Shown: one piece after another, positions 16,282-25,458 of the stretch
Position numbering within the stretch: position 1 is the first letter of the stretch
Layout: each line of letters begins with the position of its first letter
Source of the DNA: Flavobacterium sp. DG2-3
Lineage (GTDB): Bacteria > Bacteroidota > Bacteroidia > Flavobacteriales > Flavobacteriaceae
Assembly: GCF_030730925.1 (NCBI RefSeq)
Contig: NZ_JAVAMB010000023.1
Span: 1 to 64,000, forward strand
Length of the DNA: 64,000 nucleotides
Direction: 5' to 3'
Made by a program: the position numbers and the translations under genes
Notes under the pieces: generated by a model
What the model was told of the DNA's origin: nothing
The model's input: the letters and a program-made list of their open reading frames with translations, nothing else
Database searches by the model: none

Positions 16282-19200
16282 TTAAATTATAGCAGAAGAT
16301 TTATAAAATTTGTCTGCATATTGCGACGGAGTTTCGCCGTACTTTTTCTGAAAGCATTTGCTAAAGTATTTCGGATTGTTGAAGCCGACTTTATAGCTGA
16401 CTTCTGAAACGGTTAATTTGTTTTGTTCTAATAATTGAGCCGCGCGTTTTAATCTTATTTCGTGAATAAATTCGTTTGGCGTACAATTCGTCCAAGCTTT
16501 AATTTTTAGAAATAACATCGTTCGGCTGACACCCAGTTCTGAACAGAAAAACGGAATATCAAATTGTTCGTTCGAAATATTCTCTTCTACAATTTTGAAT
16601 GCTTTTTTTAATAATTCCTCGTCAAGCGAAGAAACCGTAATTTCTGACGGAATAAAACTGTCTTCGCTAGAAAACTTCATTTTTAAACGTTCTGTCATGT
16701 TCAGAAGGTTTTTTACGCGAAGCCTGAATTCAATTAAATTGAATGGTTTGCTGATGTAATCATCGGCACCGCTTTCCAATCCTTCAAATTTGTATACTAA
16801 TGAAGATCTTGAAGTCAGCAATATTACAGGAATATGGCTCGTTTTGATGTTTTCTTTGATTTTCGAACACAATTCTGTTCCCACCATTTCGGGCATAATT
16901 ACGTCACTGATAATCAAGTTTGGAACAAATTTTAAGGCTTTTTCTAAAGCGATTTTTCCATTTTCGGCTTCAATAATATTGTAATCTTTTTTGAGCAGGT
17001 TTTTCATGAACTTTCTCAAAACCTTATGATCTTCAACCAACAAAACGGTCTGTTTTTCTTCGTTTACAATTAAATCTTCCAGATCTTCATTTTCAATAAC
17101 TTCCGAAGGTTCCAATTGTGCCTGATATTGTGCAATATCGTCGCTGATTTTAAAATCCGGAATAATTTCGCTGTCAAGCAGATGTTCGCGCCCAAGCGGT
17201 AAAGTCACTGTAAAAATAACGCCGCCAGAAGGTTTATTGGTAACATCAATTTTTCCTTTATGAAGTTCGACAATGTTTTTTACGATCGAAAGTCCGATTC
17301 CCGTTCCTTTGTTATAATTTTTCTGAACCTGATTGTGTGTTGGAACTTCAAAAAACAAATCGAAAATTTTGTCAATATGTTCTTCAGAAATGCCAACTCC
17401 CGAATCTTCAACTGCTATAAAAAGATTCTGCTGATCGTGATTGATTTTAATGTTGATCGAACCGCCTTTTGGAGTGTATCTAAAGGCATTCGAAATCAAA
17501 TTATAAAAAACACGTTCCAATTTGTATCGGTCAAAATAAACCAGAATTTCTTCATTTTCGGTTTCGAATGTGTATTCGTAACCGCCGTCTTTGGCATATT
17601 CGATAAACGATAAAAAGATTTCTTTGGTGAATTTGACGATATTTCCGTTTGCCGATTCCAGCGTAACCTGATGGTTTTCGAGTTTTCTAAAATCCATTAA
17701 ACGGTTAATCAAACTCAAAAGATGATTCGCACTTCCTTCAATTACCAAAAGCTTTTTGTACATTTCGTTGGTTCCGTTATAATCAGCCAAAATCTGCTGT
17801 AACGGACCTAAAATTAAAGTCAAAGGCGTTCTGAATTCGTGCGAAATATTCGTAAAGAAATCCAGTTTCAATTTGTTATTTTCTTCAATTCTTTGCGTTT
17901 CCAGATACTCCAGTTCCAATTTTTGTTTCAATCTGGCTTTCGATTTCATAATCCAAATCAAACCATAAAGGCCTAAACCAATTATAATTCCGTACAATAA
18001 AAAAGCCCAGATACTGCGCCACGGAGCCGGATTTACCACAACGGTCAAAGTAGTCGGAGTCTGATTCCAAACCCCATCGTTATTGGCACCGCGAACTTCA
18101 AACGTATACGTTCCCGGATTCTGAATCGCAAAATTGGCTTCGCTGTTTTTTGTCGTTGTCCAGTTATTTTCCAATCCAATTAAGCGATAGCTGTATTGAT
18201 TGTTTTTTGATCGAATATAATTCGGAATCGCAAAACCAATCGAAAAATTTGCCTTATCGTAATCCAAAATAATGGTTTTAGTAAAACCGATACTTCTTTC
18301 TAGAATACCGTCTTTATCATGCGCATTGACAGTTTCGTTTTTAATTTTCAAATCGGTAATTAAAACCTGCGGAGCATATTGGTTTAAGGAAATTTTACCC
18401 GCATCAAAATAAGTTGCTCCAGACGGACTTCCAAAATAAAACTGATTCGCGCCCGCTTTTAAAGCCGAATTATCATTAAATTCATTACTTGCCAAACCGT
18501 CTTTCTGATCATAAATTGCAACCGATTTTTTAACAGTGTTGTATTTAAGAATACCCTGATTGGTGCTGATCCATAAGTTTTTGTCATTATCTTCTAAAAT
18601 CGAATGGATGGAAGTGATAACCGTATTTCCAATCTTTAAATTGATTCTGCTGAATTTTTTTCCGTCAAAAACATGAAGTCCTTTTGCTTTGGTTCCGACC
18701 CAGATTTTGTTTTGAGAATCCTCAAACAAAGTCAAAATATCATCGCCAGACAAAGAAGGATGATCGTAAAAGAAATGCTGTATGGTATATTTTTTCGGAT
18801 TAAAATTGCGAAGTGAAATGCGATTCAGGCCATTTTGTGTCCCCAGCCAGATCGAATTTTGTTTGTCGATTAAAATGCTGCGAACCATGTTGTTGGTCAG
18901 AAAAACTGGTTTTGTATTATCATTGCCAATAATCTGAAAAGTTTTATCCAAAGTATCGTAACGAATCAAACCTTTACCAAAAGTTCCGATCCATAAAATT
19001 TTATTTTCCGCTTTAAGCGAATAAACACCGCTTTCTTTTAATAATTCAGCTAAATCAGAAGCGATTCTGTTATCTTCAATTCGTTTTGAAATGGTATTGT
19101 AAGCTGATAATCCCTTCGAAAAAGTTCCAATCCATAAAATATGATCGTCAGAAAGGCACATCGCTTTAATATCGTTTTTATTCGATTGTCCCGTTTTACT

Positions 19201-20373
19201 GTTGATGTAGCTTACAGCTTCGTTATTTTTATTGAAAATAGTAATTCCGCCGCCTTCAGTTCCAAAATAAATATTCTGATTTTTATCCGCAATAATAGAA
19301 CTCACGACATCAAAACTCATCGGAATCTTTTTCGAATTCTGATTGTAATTCGAAAAATTGACATTCGAAACATCCCAAAGATTCACGCCTTTGTAATAAC
19401 AGCCAATCCAAATGGAACCCTTTCGATCCATAAAAACCGATTTCACCTTGTCGATTCCGTTATTATTATTGCTGTTATTGATTTTCTGAAGACTTTTATC
19501 TTGTCCCAGAATATAAATTCCGTCATACGCACCAACCCACAAAGAACCTTGATTGTCAATTAGTAAAGAACGAATATCAGTATTGATTTCACGATATTTT
19601 TCAGATGAAAGAAAAGAAACAAAAGCCTTCGTTTTCAAATCAAATTTTAAAAGCCCTTTATTTTTTGTTCCGACCCATAAACTGCCGTCTTTGTTCTCAA
19701 TTACTGACTGAACATTTAATAAATCGGTTGTGTTTAACGGATAATTTTTAAAGCTGAATTTTCCATTTTGTCTGTTAGTCAACTGACATAAACCTTTTGT
19801 AGTTCCAATCCAGATTTCGCCTTTTTTGGTTTTTAAAATACTCAGAATATTATTGCTCGGAAGGGTAGAAGCATCATCATCGGAATGAAAAACCGATGTG
19901 AAACGCTCTGTTTTTTTGTTGTAAATCGTTAATCCTTTTGAAGTTCCAAACCACATTTCGCCGCCAATTTCACGAATGCTCCAAACCGCATTATTGCTAA
20001 TGGTATGATTGGCTTTGGTATGCAAATATCTCGTAAAACGATTGGAAACAGGATCGTAACAGTTTAAACCATTATAAGTTCCCACCCAGATTTTTCCTGA
20101 AGTATCTTCGTCAATTGCCAAAATATCATTGTTGCTGATCGAATATTTATCAGCAGCATCGTTTCTGAAAATGGTAAAACGGCTTCCATCATATTTATTT
20201 AATCCATCGCGGGTTCCAAACCACATCTGTCCAAATTTATCCTGATGAATAGCAATGACAGAACTCTGCGAAAGTCCGTCGGTAGTAGAAATATTTTTAA
20301 GGCGGTATTTATTTTGGGAAAATAGATTTCCGAAAATAAATAGAATTGCGAGAAAAGCTATTTTGTATTTCAT
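16282..20373 (-). CDS. Hybrid two-component system sensor/response regulator (HTCS)
   Basis: A 1363-aa one-protein regulator of a polysaccharide locus. Order: signal peptide (to about residue 20), two seven-bladed propellers of WIGT-type repeats (about 25-690), a Y_Y_Y domain (about 700-775) and a transmembrane helix (788-809). The cytoplasmic part has a HisKA domain with phospho-acceptor His845 (SHEFRTPLTL), an HATPase (NAFRYTP, GTGIGLSIVKNIVELH) and a receiver with Asp1157 (SDVIMPE). It ends in an AraC-type double helix-turn-helix. In Bacteroidota these proteins bind the signature oligosaccharide in the periplasm and switch on the adjacent susCD and enzyme genes. Its place next to susC marks it as the locus regulator. 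All key residues are intact. Confidence 0.96.
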   Translation of the reverse strand: MKYKIAFLAILFIFGNLFSQNKYRLKNISTTDGLSQSSVIAIHQDKFGQMWFGTRDGLNKYDGSRFTIFRNDAADKYSISNNDILAIDEDTSGKIWVGTYNGLNCYDPVSNRFTRYLHTKANHTISNNAVWSIREIGGEMWFGTSKGLTIYNKKTERFTSVFHSDDDASTLPSNNILSILKTKKGEIWIGTTKGLCQLTNRQNGKFSFKNYPLNTTDLLNVQSVIENKDGSLWVGTKNKGLLKFDLKTKAFVSFLSSEKYREINTDIRSLLIDNQGSLWVGAYDGIYILGQDKSLQKINNSNNNNGIDKVKSVFMDRKGSIWIGCYYKGVNLWDVSNVNFSNYNQNSKKIPMSFDVVSSIIADKNQNIYFGTEGGGITIFNKNNEAVSYINSKTGQSNKNDIKAMCLSDDHILWIGTFSKGLSAYNTISKRIEDNRIASDLAELLKESGVYSLKAENKILWIGTFGKGLIRYDTLDKTFQIIGNDNTKPVFLTNNMVRSILIDKQNSIWLGTQNGLNRISLRNFNPKKYTIQHFFYDHPSLSGDDILTLFEDSQNKIWVGTKAKGLHVFDGKKFSRINLKIGNTVITSIHSILEDNDKNLWISTNQGILKYNTVKKSVAIYDQKDGLASNEFNDNSALKAGANQFYFGSPSGATYFDAGKISLNQYAPQVLITDLKIKNETVNAHDKDGILERSIGFTKTIILDYDKANFSIGFAIPNYIRSKNNQYSYRLIGLENNWTTTKNSEANFAIQNPGTYTFEVRGANNDGVWNQTPTTLTVVVNPAPWRSIWAFLLYGIIIGLGLYGLIWIMKSKARLKQKLELEYLETQRIEENNKLKLDFFTNISHEFRTPLTLILGPLQQILADYNGTNEMYKKLLVIEGSANHLLSLINRLMDFRKLENHQVTLESANGNIVKFTKEIFLSFIEYAKDGGYEYTFETENEEILVYFDRYKLERVFYNLISNAFRYTPKGGSINIKINHDQQNLFIAVEDSGVGISEEHIDKIFDLFFEVPTHNQVQKNYNKGTGIGLSIVKNIVELHKGKIDVTNKPSGGVIFTVTLPLGREHLLDSEIIPDFKISDDIAQYQAQLEPSEVIENEDLEDLIVNEEKQTVLLVEDHKVLRKFMKNLLKKDYNIIEAENGKIALEKALKFVPNLIISDVIMPEMVGTELCSKIKENIKTSHIPVILLTSRSSLVYKFEGLESGADDYISKPFNLIEFRLRVKNLLNMTERLKMKFSSEDSFIPSEITVSSLDEELLKKAFKIVEENISNEQFDIPFFCSELGVSRTMLFLKIKAWTNCTPNEFIHEIRLKRAAQLLEQNKLTVSEVSYKVGFNNPKYFSKCFQKKYGETPSQYADKFYKSSAII

Positions 20374-20391
20374 AGCGGGTTATTTTTTTTA

Positions 20392-20553
20392 GCCGCAAAG
20401 GCGCTAAGACACTAAGATTTTTGTTTCACGCAGATTCGGCAGATTGTAGCAGATTAATTAAGATTTTTAAATAAATCGGTAAAATCTGATTGAATCATTT
20501 TAAATCTGCGTGAAACAAAAATGAAGAACTTTGTGACTTCGTGCCTTTGTGGC
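20392..20553. repeat. Nested inverted repeats
   Basis: Outer arms GCCGCAAAGGCGCTAAG (from 20392) and CTTCGTGCCTTTGTGGC (to 20553) enclose an inner pair TTTGTTTCACGCAGATT (20420-20436) and AAATCTGCGTGAAACAAA (20501-20518). The structure fills the gap between the hybrid sensor start and the stop of the beta-helix gene. Confidence 0.75.
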
Positions 20554-20563
20554 AATTTTAAAC

Positions 20564-22192
20564 TTACCTTAATCGTCTTTGCAATTGATAATCATACAGC
20601 GAAGGCACTTTATCAATTGATTGATTCAAAAACTCAATATAAGGATCAACATCATATTTGATTTCAAATTTCGTATTTCCGTGAACACCCATTATTCTGG
20701 CAAAAGCGCCGTCTTTCATTCCGTACAGTAAAACCGGTTTTGATGCATCTGGATTTTCAACTTGAACATTCAGATTCCAAAACGTACTGAAAGGACCGTG
20801 AGAAGGTTTCCAGTAATCAGCGCCGCCACCGCCAAATAAAAGATAACTATTGTTTTTGTCGGCTTTAAAATGAACGGTAATATTGTCAAACAAATTTTGA
20901 TGATTGGCACCCGAATGCTGGTCCAAAAGCGGATCTGTAAAAATTTCGCTGTTTTGATAGACATTCTTAGTCGAAAAAGTGTTGAAACTTAACGGATGAA
21001 CAGCTGAATTATAAATTTTCAAATTCTTGACCAAAATATTATGCACGCCGCCTAAAGTTACGGTATAATGTGCTAGATGTGGGCCGTCGGTTATAATATC
21101 TTGAATGGTAGTATTGGCCACTTCTTCGGCTAAAATTCCGCTGTCGGCATTAGTTATTTTGACATCTTTAACCCAAGAATTAAATAAACGGGTTAAGAAA
21201 ATGCCATTATTTCCAGGTTCAACATGATGCGCCACTCTCGGAATATCAGGAAAAGTAAAACGGAGATGTTCGATTCCGACTTCGTTTAAATGTTTCCATT
21301 CGACCAATTGCGCCTGATAACTGGGCTTTATTGAAATAGTTAAAGGCGTTTTTAAAGTAATTTTGGAACCCGAAATTTTAGTGATTTCAACCTGTTGTCT
21401 CACAATTGGAAGTTTTGGAAATTTCCAGTGATGCGATCCCGGTTTTACTTTTGCGCCTTGATATAAATCTTTGATGATTTCGCCGTTTTCGCCGTCTTTA
21501 TTAAATAATTGCAATTCAACAACGTCACCAACTTTTAGATTTTTAATTTCAGAAACTGTAATAACATGCTCGCCCATTTTTCCTGAACTTACTTTCGCCA
21601 GTGGGTTCGATACGGGTTCGTATTTATCCAAATAAGATTTTACACGTTCGCCAGGAACCTGCGTCCAGATAAAACCGCCCGACCACGCATATTGCGAAAA
21701 AGGAAGATCGATGTTATTTTCGGGTTCACGCTGACGTTTGTCGAAAGTGGTTAAATACTCGCGGAGCTCCGCCAAAACTTCAGAATTTTTAAGATACATC
21801 ATCGGTCTTGGGCAATAGATTTCGGTTCCGTTTTCAGCAGAACCCGCACCGCGAAGAACGAAATTGCTTCTTTCGATGTAGAGAATTTCGCTTAGAATAA
21901 TTCGTCCCGCAGGCAATTGAAGGATTACATTTCCATCGACAGCATTTGCGGCTTTAAAAGCTTTTAAAAGCGCTTTTGAATCGTCTAATTGGTCATTGGC
22001 TTTAACGCCAAAATCGGTTGCATTAATAACTTTTCCGTTAGATTCAAGAAGCGGTTTTTCGCCAAAATGGTAACCCGCATAACTAAAATCAGGAAGGTAA
22101 TTTGTTTTTTGAGATAGGATTTTAGGTAATTCCTGCGCCAATATCACATTCGCAAATAAAGAGCAGGAGATAAGAATGGTTTGGCGAATCAT
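20564..22192 (-). CDS. Pectate-lyase-superfamily right-handed beta-helix protein
   Basis: A 542-aa exported protein (signal MIRQTILISCSLFANVILAQ). It contains the Pectate_lyase_3 hallmark ATDFGVKANDQLDDSKALLKAF near residue 57 and repeated beta-helix turns (LRFTFPDIPR, VKDVKITNADSGILAEE, TIQDIITDG, ILVKNLKIYNS). Proteins of this fold include polysaccharide lyases and epimerases, but catalytic residues vary and I cannot assign a PL family. The neighbouring GH88 acts on lyase products, so a uronan or pectin-like lyase is the simplest guess; a glycoside hydrolase of the same fold is an alternative. It lies in the minus-strand locus between the hybrid sensor and mannonate dehydratase genes. Confidence 0.75.
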   Translation of the reverse strand: MIRQTILISCSLFANVILAQELPKILSQKTNYLPDFSYAGYHFGEKPLLESNGKVINATDFGVKANDQLDDSKALLKAFKAANAVDGNVILQLPAGRIILSEILYIERSNFVLRGAGSAENGTEIYCPRPMMYLKNSEVLAELREYLTTFDKRQREPENNIDLPFSQYAWSGGFIWTQVPGERVKSYLDKYEPVSNPLAKVSSGKMGEHVITVSEIKNLKVGDVVELQLFNKDGENGEIIKDLYQGAKVKPGSHHWKFPKLPIVRQQVEITKISGSKITLKTPLTISIKPSYQAQLVEWKHLNEVGIEHLRFTFPDIPRVAHHVEPGNNGIFLTRLFNSWVKDVKITNADSGILAEEVANTTIQDIITDGPHLAHYTVTLGGVHNILVKNLKIYNSAVHPLSFNTFSTKNVYQNSEIFTDPLLDQHSGANHQNLFDNITVHFKADKNNSYLLFGGGGADYWKPSHGPFSTFWNLNVQVENPDASKPVLLYGMKDGAFARIMGVHGNTKFEIKYDVDPYIEFLNQSIDKVPSLYDYQLQRRLR

Positions 22193-22231
22193 GGTTTGTG
22201 GTTTTTGTGGTTAGTTAGTTTTTTGTTTTTT

Positions 22232-22343
22232 GCCGCGAAGACACGAAGGCTCTAAGATTTTTCTGGTTCTCGCAATCCCGATAGCTATCGGGATTGCGAG
22301 ATTAAAAAAAAATATAAACTTTGTGCCTTAGCGCCTTCGTGGC
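22232..22343. repeat. Nested palindromes with a perfect 34-bp core
   Basis: Outer arms of the GCCGCGAAG...CTAAG / CTTAGCGCCTTCGTGGC family (22232-22260 and 22316-22343) enclose a perfect 34-bp palindrome at 22268-22301. Its centre is CCCGATAGCTATCGGG. The same centre occurs at 41512-41527, with decayed forms near 27238 and 45050. Confidence 0.85.
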
Positions 22344-22350
22344 AAAACCC

Positions 22351-23535
22351 TTATAAAGATCGCTTGATTCCCAATTCCAATCCACGCAATTCAGCAAGAC
22401 CTCTTAAACGCCCAATTGCAGAATAACCCGGATTGGTCTTTTTCTTCAAATCATCCAGCATTTGGTGTCCGTGGTCGGGACGCATTGGCAATTGGCTGTT
22501 GTTTCTTTTTTCTACTTCTAGAATTGCTTTCACCACTTCATACATGTCAACATCGCCTTCAAGGTGATTCGCTTCGTAAAAACTTCCCTCTTCGTCGCGT
22601 TGCGTGCTTCTTAAGTGAATAAAATTCATTTTATCGCCATGACGTCTTACAATTCCTGGTAAATCATTATCAGCACGCACACCGTAAGAACCTGTACACA
22701 TCGTAAATCCGTTTGATGGAGAAGGAGCAGCGTTCATTAATTCAACCAAATCTTCTTCTGTACTTACCACTCTTGGCAAACCTAGAATCGGGTAAGGCGG
22801 ATCGTCTGGGTGAATCGCCATCAAAACGCCTTTACTCTCAGCAACTGGAATAATTTCTTTTAGAAAATGAAATAAATTATTCTTTAAAGCCTGTCTGTCA
22901 ATATGATTGTAAGCGCTTAATGTCACCAAGAAGTCCTCAACCGTATACGCTTCTTCTGCACCCGGAAGTCCAGCTAAAATATTGCGTTGCAATTTGATTT
23001 TATCCTCCTCATTCATCGCATCAAAATAATCTCTTGCTTTCTGAATTTGTTCCAGCGAGTATTCTTTTTGCGCATCAGGTCTTTTCAAAATAAACAATTC
23101 AAAAGCCGCAAAAGCATTAATATCAAAACGTAAAGCTTTCGAACCGTCTTCAACCGTATACGATAAATCCGTTCTTGACCAGTCTAAAACCGGCATAAAG
23201 TTGTAGCAAACACATTTAATACCGCACAAAGCCAAATTGCGAATGCTTTCTTTGTAATTTTCAATGTATTCCAGATAATTCCCAGTCTGTTTTTTAATAT
23301 CCTCATGAACCGGAATACTTTCAACAACCGACCAAATCAACCCAGAAGCACCTTTTTTCGGATCGCCGTCTTCGTGTTCGATTTCTACTTTTCGTTTAAT
23401 GATTTCTTCAATTGTCCAAACCTGTCCGTTCGGAATATGGTGTAAAGCCGTTACAATTCCCGTTGCGCCAGTTTGTTTTATATCTTGTAAAGAAACAGGA
23501 TCATTTGGTCCGAACCATCTTAGTGTTTGTTCCAT
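22351..23535 (-). CDS. uxuA: Mannonate dehydratase
   Basis: A 394-aa cytoplasmic enzyme that dehydrates D-mannonate to 2-keto-3-deoxy-D-gluconate in the glucuronate branch of hexuronate breakdown. The start MEQTLRWFGPNDPVSLQDIKQ, the ALHHIPNGQVW segment and the C-terminal HLRSTQRDEEGSFYEANHLEGDVDMYEVVKAI and MRPDHGHQMLDD are strongly characteristic of UxuA. The conserved His, Cys and Asp metal/active-site positions (for example MAIHPDDPP, MCTGSYG, RPDHGH) are present. It forms a run with the SDR oxidoreductase, KDPG aldolase and YhcH-like genes. This run would process glucuronate from the upstream glycan enzymes. Confidence 0.95.
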   Translation of the reverse strand: MEQTLRWFGPNDPVSLQDIKQTGATGIVTALHHIPNGQVWTIEEIIKRKVEIEHEDGDPKKGASGLIWSVVESIPVHEDIKKQTGNYLEYIENYKESIRNLALCGIKCVCYNFMPVLDWSRTDLSYTVEDGSKALRFDINAFAAFELFILKRPDAQKEYSLEQIQKARDYFDAMNEEDKIKLQRNILAGLPGAEEAYTVEDFLVTLSAYNHIDRQALKNNLFHFLKEIIPVAESKGVLMAIHPDDPPYPILGLPRVVSTEEDLVELMNAAPSPSNGFTMCTGSYGVRADNDLPGIVRRHGDKMNFIHLRSTQRDEEGSFYEANHLEGDVDMYEVVKAILEVEKRNNSQLPMRPDHGHQMLDDLKKKTNPGYSAIGRLRGLAELRGLELGIKRSL

Positions 23536-23552
23536 TTTTTATGTTTTTATTT

Positions 23553-23849
23553 CCTGCAAGGTTTTCAAAGCCTTGTAGGTATTTAGAGTTATTTTTTAAA
23601 GTTTTTTGAGGAGCTATTTCCCGCTATACGTTTCAATCTTTTTTATTTTTAAAGAAAAAATAAAAAAGGATTTCCACTTCTATCGGGGCTAGGGCACTCG
23701 TTTTCATAAGAATCATTTATTATTTTCGGAATCTTAGAACGATATTATTTTATATCTAAAAGGCTTCCAAAATCTCGCAATATTGCAAATGATAATTAGT
23801 GAAATTTGTGTTCAAATTTATACCTACAAGGTTTTGGAAACCTTGCAGG
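23553..23849. repeat. Inverted repeats between uxuA and the SDR gene
   Basis: The 326-bp gap has no gene. Outer arms at 23553-23582 and 23820-23849 carry CCTGCAAGGTTTTCAAAG-type sequence facing ACCTACAAGGTTTTGGAAA-type sequence, each itself nearly palindromic. Inside lies an AT-rich hairpin (23635-23672, TCTTTTTTATTTTT against AAAAATAAAAAAGGA) flanked by GAGCTATTTCCCGCTAT and ATCGGGGCTAGGGC. The outer sequence resembles the CCTGACAGGTTTTTAAAACC palindrome at 27567-27597. Confidence 0.7.
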
Positions 23850-23861
23850 AGATCGCACTAA

Positions 23862-24674
23862 TTAGATACTCGTAGCTGCAAATCCGCCGTCTACTTTTAA
23901 TATAGTTCCTGTAACGAATTTGGACATGTCACTGCATAAAAATAAAAGCGCACCATCAATATCTTCTGGAGTTCCGAATCTTCCCATTGGCGTGTGATCG
24001 ATGATTTTTTCTCCTCTTGGCGTTAATTTTCCTTCTGGAGTCAGTAATAAAGCACGGTTTTGTTCGCCAATAAAAAAACCTGGAGAAATAGCGTTTACAC
24101 GAATTCCTTCGCCGTATTTTTGCGCCAGTTCCACCGCCATCCATTGTGTGAAATTATCAATCGCTGCCTTTGAAGCCGAATAACCCACAACTCTCGTTAA
24201 AGGTCTTTGTGCAGACGCCGACGAAATGTTGATGATATTTCCTGATTTCTGTTTTGCAAAAAGCTCCGCAAAAACCTGAGTTGGAAGCATAGTTCCAATA
24301 ATATTCAAATCGATTACTTTTTGCAGATCATCGCTTTTCATATCGTAAACCGCCTGATCGGGCTGAATCGTTGCGCCTGGCATATTTCCACCCGCAGCAT
24401 TAATCAAGATGTCAAGACGCCCGTATTTTTCAACGATAAAATCTCTTGCTTTTTCTACTTCTTCTTTGTTTAAAACATTCGCTTGAACGGCAAAACCTTT
24501 TCCGCCATTTGCTTCAATGTCTTTTACGGTATTTTCTGCTTTTTCAAGTGACTGCGAAACGATTCCGACAATAACGCCCTGTTGCGCCAAAACATTAGCG
24601 AATCGGCTTCCTAAAACTCCAGCACCACCTGTTATTAAAGCTATTTTTCCTTTTAAATTAAATATTGAATCCAT
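23862..24674 (-). CDS. SDR-family D-mannonate oxidoreductase (fructuronate reductase)
   Basis: A 270-aa short-chain dehydrogenase. The nucleotide-binding loop is TGGAGVLG (15-22), the NAAG motif is at 92-95 and the catalytic Tyr165/Lys169 lie in YSASK. The segment LLTPEGKLTPRGEKIIDHTPMGRFG (about 208-232) is an insertion typical of the SDR-type mannonate oxidoreductases such as Bacillus UxuB, rather than the shorter KduD. The enzyme would interconvert D-fructuronate and D-mannonate and so feed UxuA, encoded just downstream. KduD (2-keto-3-deoxygluconate 5-dehydrogenase) is the main alternative and would fit the GH88 route. Confidence 0.82.
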   Translation of the reverse strand: MDSIFNLKGKIALITGGAGVLGSRFANVLAQQGVIVGIVSQSLEKAENTVKDIEANGGKGFAVQANVLNKEEVEKARDFIVEKYGRLDILINAAGGNMPGATIQPDQAVYDMKSDDLQKVIDLNIIGTMLPTQVFAELFAKQKSGNIINISSASAQRPLTRVVGYSASKAAIDNFTQWMAVELAQKYGEGIRVNAISPGFFIGEQNRALLLTPEGKLTPRGEKIIDHTPMGRFGTPEDIDGALLFLCSDMSKFVTGTILKVDGGFAATSI

Positions 24675-24696
24675 TAAATTTTAAAATTTCAAATAC

Positions 24697-24782
24697 TTTA
24701 AAATTCCAAATTCCAATCTGGAAAATAAAGTATGTTTATATTAATTTTTTTGTTTCGTTTTATTGGAATTTGGAATTTAAAA
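24697..24782. repeat. Inverted repeat between the SDR and KDPG aldolase genes
   Basis: The 21-bp arms at 24697-24717 and 24762-24782 match at about 20 positions and are built on AAATTCCAAATTCCAAT. The pair frames an AT-rich loop and could form a hairpin within the uronate operon transcript. Confidence 0.7.
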
Positions 24783-24790
24783 TTTGGAAT

Positions 24791-25456
24791 TTATCCCTTT
24801 CTCAGGTTTTCAATTATCTCCAAAACATTTCTAGTTTCCTTTTCGATAGTATCGTATTCTTCGTATTCCATCACTTTTTTGCTGATGAGTTTGCTGCCCA
24901 TTCCAACTGCTGAAACGCCAGCATTGAACCAGCTTTGAATACTCGTTTTAGTTGTGTCGACTCCACCAGTTGGCATAAAAGTTAAATTTGGAAAAACATC
25001 TTTAATACCGCTCATAAAATCTGGACCTAGAATATTTCCTGGGAAAAGTTTAATGAATTGTACGCCTGCATTTTCTGCCGCAATAATTTCTGTCGGTGTC
25101 ATGCATCCTGGCGCATACAATACTCCTTTAGAATTTAAAAACGAAGCTATTTCAGGAACAAATCCCGGACTGATAAAAAAGTCGGCTCCCGTTAAATAAT
25201 ACGTTTCTGCCTGTGCTAAATTTTTGATAGTTCCAATGCCTAAAAGCATTCCAGGCATTTCGGCATTTCGAACTTCAATCATTTTTTTGAAGTTTGAAAG
25301 TGCTTCTGGACCACGGCTTGTATATTCAACCGCTCTAATTCCGACATTGTATAATGTTTTTAAAACAGCAATACTTTTACTTTCGTCAGCATTGAAATAC
25401 AAAGGAAGCATGCCCTGATTTACGATTACTTCGATCGAGTTTTGAATTGTACTCAT
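24791..25456 (-). CDS. eda: 2-keto-3-deoxy-6-phosphogluconate aldolase (bifunctional KDPG/KHG type)
   Basis: A 221-aa class I aldolase that splits KDPG into pyruvate and glyceraldehyde 3-phosphate, the last step of hexuronate breakdown. The Schiff-base lysine is Lys136 in FIKLFPGN, and the conserved Glu44/Arg48 pair lies in AVEYTSRG. GIGTI and MPTGGVD also match the family. It overlaps nothing and lies 2 bp after the YhcH-like gene, which indicates a single transcript. The kinase that makes KDPG (KdgK) is not present in the window, so it must be encoded elsewhere or its step bypassed. Confidence 0.93.
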   Translation of the reverse strand: MSTIQNSIEVIVNQGMLPLYFNADESKSIAVLKTLYNVGIRAVEYTSRGPEALSNFKKMIEVRNAEMPGMLLGIGTIKNLAQAETYYLTGADFFISPGFVPEIASFLNSKGVLYAPGCMTPTEIIAAENAGVQFIKLFPGNILGPDFMSGIKDVFPNLTFMPTGGVDTTKTSIQSWFNAGVSAVGMGSKLISKKVMEYEEYDTIEKETRNVLEIIENLRKG

Positions 25457-25458
25457 AA

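Noticed and set aside
16282..20373. Possibility that the hybrid sensor is broken or frameshifted
   Set aside because: The frame is continuous, and the phospho-acceptor His, the ATPase motifs, the receiver Asp and the helix-turn-helix are all present.
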